64,000 bases of DNA from positions 31,139 to 95,138 of the forward strand of contig CANOLV010000009.1 in assembly GCA_947567425.1 (NCBI GenBank), in the 5' to 3' direction. The notes beneath the pieces were generated by a model that saw only the letters and a list, made by a program, of their open reading frames with translations, did not search any database and was not told the origin of the DNA. The stretch comes from an uncultured Porphyromonadaceae bacterium (GTDB lineage Bacteria > Bacteroidota > Bacteroidia > Bacteroidales > Muribaculaceae). The translations under genes were made by a program, and so were the position numbers. The number at the start of each line of letters is the position of its first letter. Positions within the stretch are counted from its first letter, which is position 1. Below, piece after piece: positions 16,889-23,879 of the stretch.

Positions 16889-17764
16889 CTACCGGCTTCC
16901 AAGCACGAGCAGCGTCAGTCCGATAAGCAGTATGCCTAAGTCTATGAGTTTAAGCCGGATGTGCTTCTCATGCAGGGCGATCACTCCGTAGAAGAACGAC
17001 ACTATGACGCTGCCCCGACGGATCATTGACACCACGGCTATCATCGAACCTGGCAATGACAAGGCATAGAAATAGGCTATGTCGGCTCCGGTGAGGAATA
17101 TGGAGATGCATGGTATGGCCCAGCTCCAGTGAAACGGCGTGCGCTCTTTCTGTCCCTTCAACAGCACTCCTATGGTTATGCCCATAATTATCAGCTGGTA
17201 AAGCGAGTACCACGCCTGGACTTCGAGCGGTTTGTATTGCCCGAGCAGATATTTGTCGTAGAGTGCGCTGACGGCACCCATAAACGTGGCTCCGATGCTG
17301 AACCAAAGCCATTTGCTGTGCTTGAATGAGAAGCCCTCCTTCATGCCGACACGGCTGATGAAGAACAGTGACCAGAAACCAAGGATGACACCTGCCCACT
17401 GCAGCAGATTCAGACGCTCTCCGAATATGACCAATGCACCGACCAGCACTATCACCGGGCGTGAAGCATTGATAGGGCCGGCGATGGTCAACGGCAGATG
17501 CTTTATGCCGAAATAGCCGAGCAGCCATGATGTCAGCACTATGAATGCTTTAAGGACTATGCGCAGATGGCCCTCCACGGAGTCGCCGAGTCCGATGGAG
17601 CCGTCGGCCAGGCATGAGATGATGACGGGCGACATGAGCAGAGTGCTGAACAGCGTGTTAAGAAACAGCACTATGAGCACATTGTTGCCCTTTAACGACA
17701 GCTTTTTGAATATGTCGTAGAAGCCGAGTCCGACTGCTGAGGCGATGGCTAAGATTATCCACAT
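16889..17764 (-). CDS. EamA/DMT-family inner-membrane transporter
   Basis: 291 residues from the chosen start MWIILAIASAVGLGFYDIF at 17764; a longer frame to 17818 would overlap the upstream gene and add a hydrophilic tail, so it is rejected. About ten hydrophobic segments are seen in two similar halves, as in drug/metabolite transporters of the EamA type. The second half contains IPCISIFLTGADIAYFYALSLPG and ends with a short basic tail. Substrate is unknown; members export amino acids, metabolites or lipid-linked sugars. It follows the CPA2 antiporter gene by 11 bases and may be co-transcribed. Confidence 0.8.
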   Translation of the reverse strand: MWIILAIASAVGLGFYDIFKKLSLKGNNVLIVLFLNTLFSTLLMSPVIISCLADGSIGLGDSVEGHLRIVLKAFIVLTSWLLGYFGIKHLPLTIAGPINASRPVIVLVGALVIFGERLNLLQWAGVILGFWSLFFISRVGMKEGFSFKHSKWLWFSIGATFMGAVSALYDKYLLGQYKPLEVQAWYSLYQLIIMGITIGVLLKGQKERTPFHWSWAIPCISIFLTGADIAYFYALSLPGSMIAVVSMIRRGSVIVSFFYGVIALHEKHIRLKLIDLGILLIGLTLLVLGSR

Positions 17765-17775
17765 GGTCGATACCG

Positions 17776-20064
17776 CTATTTGAACTGTCCTATTATTTTG
17801 GTGTTGCCTACCATCCACAATACGTCGTCGACGGCAAATACGCTTTGACCTGTCGGGTGCTCGTATGATCCGTCGGCATGCTGGATGGCCACAAGAAGAA
17901 TCTTATATTTGTCGCGCAGGCGTGACGATGCGGAGGTCTGGCCGATGAGGGGCGACGATTCAGAGAGCTGTATATGCGTCATCTTGAAGTCGTCGGAGTT
18001 GGTCTCCGACATCTCTTCGTCATTATTCTCGACGATAGGCAGAAGGGCTTCTATCTGAGGGTCGGTGCCTATTATGCCGAGCACGTCGCCCGGAAATATG
18101 CGGGTATTGCCGTTGGGCACTTCTATCAAGGTGCCTCCGCGCTGGATGCTTGCTACGTTAACTCCGTAGCGCTGGCGCAGATTCGAGTCGATGAGGCGGT
18201 CGCCTACAAACGGACAGCTGTAGCCGACTTCGATAAATGCGAGATGGAGGTCGCTGACGAGATTGTTGTTTTTGCCGCTGCGCCTCAGCTCACGTTCGTT
18301 GAGATTATTGAAGAATGTGGATTCGATATTGCTTAAGCGCTTTCTGAACCGGCGGGAGAATGTACCTATAAGGGTAAAGAATATGAGGAACCCTATCAGC
18401 CAGCCCACTCGCATGGAATGGATGGAGCTTAAGGTGTAGATGATGAATCCGAGAGTCAGGATCAGTCGGAACAACGTCATCACTATCAGCGGCACGTCGA
18501 AGTGGGCGTTGACCGAGCGCAGTCGCTGGCGTTCGGTGCGTTTCGAGGCCGGGGTGGCGAGCGCCAGCAGGAACGGTGCCATGGCCAGAAGTGTGACGAT
18601 GCTGCAAATAAGTCTGCCCCACGACGGAGTGATGTCGAGAATCCATGGGAGGAAATACTTGGTAGATATGAGTATCAGGGCAATCAGCACGCTTGAGTAC
18701 AGAAGTATGCGCCACATATACCGCTTCAGCACCGAGGCCCAAAGTGCGCGGGTTTCGCTTTCGGTGGTGGCTTTGTCGCTGTAGCGTTCGATCAGGAAGT
18801 GGAGTTTTTCGGGCAGATGTTTTTCTACAAACGTATATGCCGGGTCTGCCATCTTGATGAAGTAGGGGGTGGTGAAGGTCGTTATGACCGACACTGCCAC
18901 CACGATGGGGTAGATGGTGCTGTCGAGTACGCCGAGCGACATGCCGAGCGATGCTATGATAAAGGCGAATTCTCCGATCTGAGTCAGCGAGAATCCTGAC
19001 TCCATGGCTATTCTCAGAGGTTGGCCGGTGATGAGCATTCCGAATGTCCCGAATAGGATCATCCCCGCTATGACCACCGCCGACAGAAGCAGGATCGGCG
19101 ACAGATATTCGACTATGATGTTGAGGTCGACCATCATGCCCACGGAGATGAAGAATACGGCGCCGAAAAGGTCTTTTACCGGGGTCACCACGCTCTCAAT
19201 TCGTTCGGCATAGCTGATTCCGGCTATGATCGAACCCATGACGAATGCACCCAGAGCCAGTGAGAATCCGCAATAGACCGAGAACACCGCCATGCCGAAG
19301 CATAGTCCGAGCGACACGATGAGCAAAGTCTCGTTGTTGAGATACCGGCGTATGGAATTGAGCAATGACGGGAGAATGTATGTGCCGACAAGGAACCATA
19401 TCACAAGGAAAAACCCGAGTTTGCCGATGCTGAACAGCATCTCGCCGCCCTCCACGCTGTTGTTGATGGCTATTGACGACAGAATCACCATCATCAACAC
19501 CGCAAACAGGTCCTCGACTATAAGCACTGCGAACACCAGCGATGCAAATTTCTTTTGACGCAGATTGAGGTCGGTGAAGGCTTTTATGATGATCGTCGTG
19601 GACGACATGGACAGCATGCCGCCGAGAAACAAGCTGTTGATGTGGGAAAAGTGCAGCAGGTGTCCGACGGCGAATCCTGTGGCCATCATGCCGATGACGA
19701 TTATCATAGCCGTGACGATGGCTGAACCTCCCGTGTTGAGAAGTTTCTTGAAGCTGAATTCGAGTCCGAGGGAGAAGAGCAGCACGACAATGCCGAGCTG
19801 TGCCCAAAATTCGATGTTGCTTTCGGTGGTCACCGACGGTATATATTCGAAATGCGGGCTTGCCAGGAATCCGGCCACGATGTAGCCCAGCACTACGGGC
19901 TGTTTTATCCATTTGAACAGCACTGTGACTACCGCTCCGAGGAGCAGTATGAACGCGAGGTCTGACACGAGGTTGTCTACTTGAAGGTTTGACAGCGCCT
20001 CGCCGCCTTCCATTGCGGCATTCTCGGTTGCCGATATCATTGATAGTATGATGTTTTGAACCAT
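17776..20064 (-). CDS. CPA2-family cation:proton antiporter with C-terminal TrkA-C domains
   Basis: 762 residues. Residues about 30-415 contain roughly twelve membrane segments of the Na+/H+ exchanger fold (FKWIKQPVVLGYIVAGFLASP, VVLLFSLGLEFSFKKLL). A second group of hydrophobic segments lies at about 455-580. Two TrkA-C-like regions follow (about 615-695 and 705-760; FPGDVLGIIGT and FAVDDVLWMVGN). No Rossmann TrkA-N motif is visible between them. KefB-type proteins of this class exchange K+ or Na+ for protons and are gated by ligands at the regulatory domains. The extra membrane block between the exchanger and TrkA-C parts is seen in Bacteroidetes homologues. Ion specificity is unknown. Confidence 0.85.
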   Translation of the reverse strand: MVQNIILSMISATENAAMEGGEALSNLQVDNLVSDLAFILLLGAVVTVLFKWIKQPVVLGYIVAGFLASPHFEYIPSVTTESNIEFWAQLGIVVLLFSLGLEFSFKKLLNTGGSAIVTAMIIVIGMMATGFAVGHLLHFSHINSLFLGGMLSMSSTTIIIKAFTDLNLRQKKFASLVFAVLIVEDLFAVLMMVILSSIAINNSVEGGEMLFSIGKLGFFLVIWFLVGTYILPSLLNSIRRYLNNETLLIVSLGLCFGMAVFSVYCGFSLALGAFVMGSIIAGISYAERIESVVTPVKDLFGAVFFISVGMMVDLNIIVEYLSPILLLSAVVIAGMILFGTFGMLITGQPLRIAMESGFSLTQIGEFAFIIASLGMSLGVLDSTIYPIVVAVSVITTFTTPYFIKMADPAYTFVEKHLPEKLHFLIERYSDKATTESETRALWASVLKRYMWRILLYSSVLIALILISTKYFLPWILDITPSWGRLICSIVTLLAMAPFLLALATPASKRTERQRLRSVNAHFDVPLIVMTLFRLILTLGFIIYTLSSIHSMRVGWLIGFLIFFTLIGTFSRRFRKRLSNIESTFFNNLNERELRRSGKNNNLVSDLHLAFIEVGYSCPFVGDRLIDSNLRQRYGVNVASIQRGGTLIEVPNGNTRIFPGDVLGIIGTDPQIEALLPIVENNDEEMSETNSDDFKMTHIQLSESSPLIGQTSASSRLRDKYKILLVAIQHADGSYEHPTGQSVFAVDDVLWMVGNTKIIGQFK

Positions 20065-20093
20065 AGCGTAAATAATGATGTCAAGCCTGCTTT

Positions 20094-20125
20094 AGCCCGC
20101 AGGCGATGGGCGGTTATTGCGGGCT
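20094..20125 (-). terminator. Hairpin between mgtC-like and antiporter genes
   Basis: Arms AGCCCGCA (20094-20101) and TGCGGGCT (20118-20125) form a GC-rich 8-pair stem just after the MgtC-like gene on the minus strand. The minus-strand bases after it include AAAGC rather than a T run, so it may act as an attenuator or a transcript end rather than a classical terminator. Confidence 0.45.
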
Positions 20126-20133
20126 GTCGAAGG

Positions 20134-20859
20134 TCAGATGCTGACCTGATTGCCGAGCGATACGGCAAGTGTAGGCTTCACTCCGCGCAGCTCGGCGAAG
20201 AGAGCCATATAATTTGTGCGTTCGCTCACTAACACCACGAGATTCAGGCGCGTCACGTGTGCCTCATAGTCATACTCCACATAGACGTTGGTCAGATGCA
20301 CGTGGTGGCGGTTGAGCACTTCGCGGTATCCGTCGATGTCTTCTGCTATTTCTGACAGTTTGAGTCTGATTATTCTTGACTCCACTCCGGCGCTTATCCG
20401 GTGTTCCCAGCGTTCGATCAGCACCAGGACCACCAGTATGAGGGCGGTGGCCACTATCGCAAGCATGTACATGCCTACTCCTACTGCCATTCCTATGGCG
20501 GCTATCATCCAGATTCCTGCCGCGGTGGTGAGTCCGCGCACCGAACCTTTCATCTGTATGATTGCCCCTGCGCCGAGAAAACCGATGCCGGTGACCACCT
20601 GGGCCGCTATACGGCCCGGATCGCCGTTCTTTAGACCCATATATTCCTGTGGAACATATATTGAAAGGAGCATGGCCAAAGTGGCTCCCATCGAGATCAG
20701 AGCGAAGGTGCGCACTCCTGCTATCTGCCCCTTGCGCTTGCGCTCAAATCCTACGCAACATCCGAGCAACAGGCTCAGGCACAGTTTGAATATCGAGGAG
20801 ACTGTGGTCACCTCGATGGAGTTTATGTCGGTCAATATGCCGGTCCAGAACGTAGACAT
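20134..20859 (-). CDS. MgtC/SapB family inner-membrane protein
   Basis: 241 residues. Residues about 20-150 carry the MgtC membrane domain, with the conserved CCVGFERKRKGQIAGVRTFALISMGATLAML and RIAAQVVTGIGFLGAGAII segments. A soluble ACT-like C-terminal domain follows (about 160-240). MgtC proteins are linked to growth at low magnesium and to inhibition of F-type ATP synthase in pathogens; in commensals the role is less clear. It lies 16 bases after the coiled-coil protein gene and is probably in the same transcript. Confidence 0.88.
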   Translation of the reverse strand: MSTFWTGILTDINSIEVTTVSSIFKLCLSLLLGCCVGFERKRKGQIAGVRTFALISMGATLAMLLSIYVPQEYMGLKNGDPGRIAAQVVTGIGFLGAGAIIQMKGSVRGLTTAAGIWMIAAIGMAVGVGMYMLAIVATALILVVLVLIERWEHRISAGVESRIIRLKLSEIAEDIDGYREVLNRHHVHLTNVYVEYDYEAHVTRLNLVVLVSERTNYMALFAELRGVKPTLAVSLGNQVSI

Positions 20860-20875
20860 TCCCTTCGGATAGGCA

Positions 20876-21796
20876 TTATTTCTTAAGGGTGAACTTACGC
20901 GAAGTCAAACGGTAGTTGTCGGCAAACAGCTCCACGGTGTAGTCGCCGGGAGTGAGGGTGGTGTTGACATCCCAATAGATGTGGATGCCCGAAATCTCTT
21001 CTCCGGCATATTCGATGGTTTTCCTCGCGGTGCACGCTACGGAGCCGCCTTCGAAGCTGAAGTGGCCTGCATCGCCGAGCAGCGAGCCTTCGGGATTAGT
21101 GATGCGCAGATATATCACCTTTTCGCCTAACGGGGTGGAATTGTTCTGCGGTATGGTGAATGTCACCATGAGCTGCTTTGCCTTTGTGACGTTCTTTTCG
21201 TTTTTGCCGTTCTTCTTCAGAGGTGTGAGCGACAGTCCGGTGACGTTGAGCTTTTCGGCAAGCACCATACGTTCCGACAGGGCTTCTGCGCGTTTGGTCT
21301 CGTTGGCCACACGCGTCGACAGCTGTTGGTTGCGCTGTCTGATCTGTTCGTTTTCTGAGCGTAGCGACGCATTCTCTTTTCCGAGCGAGTCTATCTGCGA
21401 CACGTAGTGGCGGAGAATATTCTTAAGAGTTCCGATTTCATCTTGAAGCTGTTTGATGCGTTGGGCGCTCTTTTTCTTCTCTGAATTGAGCTCCTGGAGG
21501 AGTTTCTCTACTTTGCTCTTGGCCGCGGCATATTTCGACACGAGCGAGTCGTTGGCCAGAAGCTGCGACTGATCCTCGTATTGTGCGAATTCGGTGTTCA
21601 AAGCCTGATATTCGTTTGACAGCTGAAGCTGTTCGTTGGTCAGCTGGAGCTGTTCGTTGGCTATTTCCGCCGCTTCGATCTTCTTGTTCATCGAATTGGT
21701 GGTGAATATGAATGCGAGAATTGCCCCTATGAGCAGAACTCCTAACACGATAACGCCCATCTGCAGGCTTTTTGACTTCTTTTCGTTTCCTTCCAT
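20876..21796 (-). CDS. Membrane-anchored coiled-coil protein of unknown function
   Basis: 306 residues. One membrane helix (about 13-30, MGVIVLGVLLIGAILAFIF) is followed by a long coiled coil (about 35-190; EQLQLTNEQLQLSNEY shows a duplicated heptad unit) and a beta-rich C-terminal domain (about 195-306) with LMVTFTIPQNNSTPLGEKVIYL and TPGDYTVELFADNYRL. The topology suggests an inner-membrane anchor with a periplasmic sensor-like or scaffold domain. It is first in a probable operon with the MgtC-like gene and has a good promoter upstream. I recognise it as a common Bacteroidales hypothetical but know no function. Confidence 0.75.
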   Translation of the reverse strand: MEGNEKKSKSLQMGVIVLGVLLIGAILAFIFTTNSMNKKIEAAEIANEQLQLTNEQLQLSNEYQALNTEFAQYEDQSQLLANDSLVSKYAAAKSKVEKLLQELNSEKKKSAQRIKQLQDEIGTLKNILRHYVSQIDSLGKENASLRSENEQIRQRNQQLSTRVANETKRAEALSERMVLAEKLNVTGLSLTPLKKNGKNEKNVTKAKQLMVTFTIPQNNSTPLGEKVIYLRITNPEGSLLGDAGHFSFEGGSVACTARKTIEYAGEEISGIHIYWDVNTTLTPGDYTVELFADNYRLTSRKFTLKK

Positions 21797-21839
21797 AGCT
21801 CTATTTTGTGCAATATCTGAGAGTTTGTCTAAATTTGTG

Positions 21840-21870
21840 CAAATTTACAAAAATTGGAGTAATCACCCAA
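21840..21870 (-). promoter_or_regulatory. Promoter of coiled-coil protein and MgtC-like gene
   Basis: On the minus strand the -7 element TAAATTTG occupies 21840-21847, and a TTG core of the -33 element lies at 21868-21870, 20 bases apart, the usual Bacteroidetes spacing. The start codon is at 21796, giving a leader of about 35 bases. Confidence 0.6.
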
Positions 21871-22000
21871 TCCCCGCGTGAAAAAATAGGCTGGACATCG
21901 CCATACATGGCATTTTGCATGTATAAAATTGAAGCGGCTCTTATTCCCGCAAAAAAGTCGTATCTTTACGGATGTGCATTTAATATATTTATGTGGAATT

Positions 22001-22102
22001 ATGGGTAGATTTAATTTGGCTCTTTCGATGTTTGTTTTGCCGATGTTTTTTGCATTGGCCTCATGCGAGGAGCGACGGATTTCTTGGCGATGGCCGTTTT
22101 GA
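22001..22102 (+). CDS. Very short lipoprotein-like frame, probably a gene remnant
   Basis: 33 codons: MGRFNLALSMFVLPMFFALA, then SCEERRISWRWPF. The hydrophobic segment ending ALASC is a good lipobox, but the chain stops ten residues later. It could be the 5' remnant of a decayed lipoprotein gene or a real lysis/entericidin-like micropeptide. A TATCTTTA motif at 21960-21967 could serve as its -7 element. It converges with the tRNA-Arg terminator. Confidence 0.3.
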   Translation: MGRFNLALSMFVLPMFFALASCEERRISWRWPF

Positions 22103-22132
22103 CGGCGTTTCGGAAGGCTTTGCCCGGAAATG

Positions 22133-22161
22133 AAAAAAGGCCACTTGGTGAGTGGCCTTTT
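22133..22161 (-). terminator. Terminator of tRNA-Arg
   Basis: Perfect 11-base arms, AAAAGGCCACT (22135-22145) and AGTGGCCTTTT (22151-22161), with a 5-base loop. On the minus strand the stem is followed by a T run, as expected of an intrinsic terminator directly downstream of the tRNA. It has flanking A and T runs on both sides, so it could also work on the plus strand. Confidence 0.85.
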
Positions 22162-22163
22162 CG

Positions 22164-22237
22164 TGACTCCTACAGGATTCAAACCTGTAACCTTCTGATC
22201 CGTAGTCAGATGCTCTATTCAGTTGAGCTAAGGAGCC
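22164..22237 (-). tRNA. tRNA-Arg (anticodon ACG)
   Basis: A 74-base cloverleaf on the minus strand. The acceptor stem pairs GGCTCCT with AGGAGTC (one G-T pair), the anticodon stem TCTGA pairs with TCAGA around loop CTACGGA, giving anticodon ACG, and the T arm contains GGTTTGAATCC. A34 is expected to be edited to inosine to read CGU, CGC and CGA. The CCA end is not encoded; discriminator A is followed by CGA. Confidence 0.95.
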
Positions 22238-22256
22238 ATGTTCTTGTTTGCGGATG

Positions 22257-22288
22257 CAAAGTTATGGAGTTTTTTTTATCTGTGCAAT
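22257..22288 (-). promoter_or_regulatory. Promoter of tRNA-Arg
   Basis: Minus-strand -7 element TAACTTTG at 22257-22264 and a TTG -33 core at 22285-22287, separated by 20 bases. The tRNA 5' end is 19 bases from the -7 element, leaving a short processed leader. Confidence 0.7.
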
Positions 22289-22368
22289 AGTTTTTGTCAA
22301 TTTTTTATAAAATTTTTGCGGCGATTGTAGATTATGTGGATTTTACGTAATTTCGTAATCCGAAATAA

Positions 22369-23838
22369 TTGTATGCAATGGAACTGATTAAGCGATTTAT
22401 TACAGCAGGATTGTTGACGGCCATGTCGGCCGGAGGCATGTGTGCCGACAACCTTGTGATACTACATACTAACGACACTCACAGCCAGATTGACCCCAAC
22501 GACAAGGACCAAGGTGGAATATTGCGCCGCAAGGTGCTTATTGACAGTGTCAGAAGCGCCGAGCCGAACGTGTTGCTCATCGATGCCGGCGATGCCGTGC
22601 AGGGAACGCTCTATTTCACGCTTTACGGCGGTGAGGTGGAACGCAAGATGATGAATGCGCTTGGCTATGACATACAGATCCTTGGAAATCACGAGTTTGA
22701 CAACGGTGTGGAGTCGCTCGCCGAGCAGTGGAGCGGCCTGACCGCCGAAAAGATCACATCCAACTACGATCTTCGCGGTACTGCCCTGGAGGATATTTTC
22801 AAGCCATATACTGTCCGTCGCTACGGCGATAAGACAGTGGGTATACTCGGTATAAATCTTGATCCGGCCGGGATGATAGCTTCTGACAAGTCGGAGGGAG
22901 TGGTGTATCTCGACGGTATCAAAGCCGCCAATTCCATGGCGTGGTATCTTAAGAATGTGGAGCACGCCGATGTAGTGGTGGCCGTGACCCATGTGGGCTA
23001 TGATTCCGATAACCCTCCCACGCCGAGCGACGTCGACCTGGCCCGAGCATCGGACGACATAGACATTATAGTCGGCGGACATTCGCATACGCTTATAGAT
23101 CCCCGTTCGGCGTCGGCTCCGCAGTATATGGTGCCCAATGCGTCGGGCGATTCGGTGCTTGTGGTGCAGACCGGGAGCCGGGGTGTCAACCTCGGACTGA
23201 TAGATCTTGATCTTGATTCGAAAAAGTCCGTGTACAGGTTGCTGCCTGTCGACAAGCGCCTTGACAGCCGGATTGATCCTGTGGCGGCTTCCATTCTGGA
23301 GCCTTATCGGGCCGGTGTGGATTCGCTGATGAATGTTAAGGTAGGACGTATGTCGCAGGAGATGCCGCATTCAAGCGACCTGTTGCTGAATTGGATTGCC
23401 GATGCCATGCTCGACATGGGAGCCGGACTGTCGGACCGCAAGGTAGACCTTGCTATAGTCAATAAGGGCGGCATACGCCGGGGGTTGCCTAAGGGCGATA
23501 TCACCAAAGGTATGATAATGACCATGCTGCCGTTTGACAATCGTCTGGTGGTCATGGACATCAAGGGGTCTGATCTTGCCGCCGGTTTCTCAGTGATGGA
23601 GCATCGCGGTGGTGACGGTGTCAGCTCCGGATTTGATTATAGGAAGATTGATCCGGAAAAGACTTACCGTCTGGTGACGATAGACTATCTGGCCAATGGT
23701 GGCGACTATATGGAGCCGCTGACCCATGGTGATGTAGTGTCCCGCAGCTCTTTGCGCCTTGATGAGACTCTGATGGAATATCTCGAACGTAATAAGAAAA
23801 AATCGGTGAAGTATACCGATGGCAAGCCCCGTATGTAA
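22369..23838 (+). CDS. Secreted 5'-nucleotidase/metallophosphatase (UshA-like)
   Basis: 489 residues with a signal peptide (FITAGLLTAMSAGGMCA). The N-terminal metallophosphatase domain shows the metal-site motifs LHTNDTHSQI, LLIDAGDAVQG, LGNHEFDNG, VAVTHVGYDSD and GGHSHT. The C-terminal 5'-nucleotidase domain (about 320-480) has NKGGIRRGLPKGDIT and LANGGDYM. Such enzymes dephosphorylate extracellular nucleotides or nucleotide sugars for uptake. Start is Met1 or Met4 (22378). The GH3/beta-lactamase gene follows 41 bases later on the same strand. A paralogue with a different layout lies at 62084-63829. Confidence 0.92.
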   Translation: MYAMELIKRFITAGLLTAMSAGGMCADNLVILHTNDTHSQIDPNDKDQGGILRRKVLIDSVRSAEPNVLLIDAGDAVQGTLYFTLYGGEVERKMMNALGYDIQILGNHEFDNGVESLAEQWSGLTAEKITSNYDLRGTALEDIFKPYTVRRYGDKTVGILGINLDPAGMIASDKSEGVVYLDGIKAANSMAWYLKNVEHADVVVAVTHVGYDSDNPPTPSDVDLARASDDIDIIVGGHSHTLIDPRSASAPQYMVPNASGDSVLVVQTGSRGVNLGLIDLDLDSKKSVYRLLPVDKRLDSRIDPVAASILEPYRAGVDSLMNVKVGRMSQEMPHSSDLLLNWIADAMLDMGAGLSDRKVDLAIVNKGGIRRGLPKGDITKGMIMTMLPFDNRLVVMDIKGSDLAAGFSVMEHRGGDGVSSGFDYRKIDPEKTYRLVTIDYLANGGDYMEPLTHGDVVSRSSLRLDETLMEYLERNKKKSVKYTDGKPRM

Positions 23839-23879
23839 GGGGATGCCTTTAAATGTCGATACATGAAAAATCATTCATT

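Noticed and set aside
21828-21841. GAGTTTGTCTAAAT resembling the MITE end
   Set aside because: Two mismatches, no TAA flank and no paired end; probably chance in AT-rich leader DNA.
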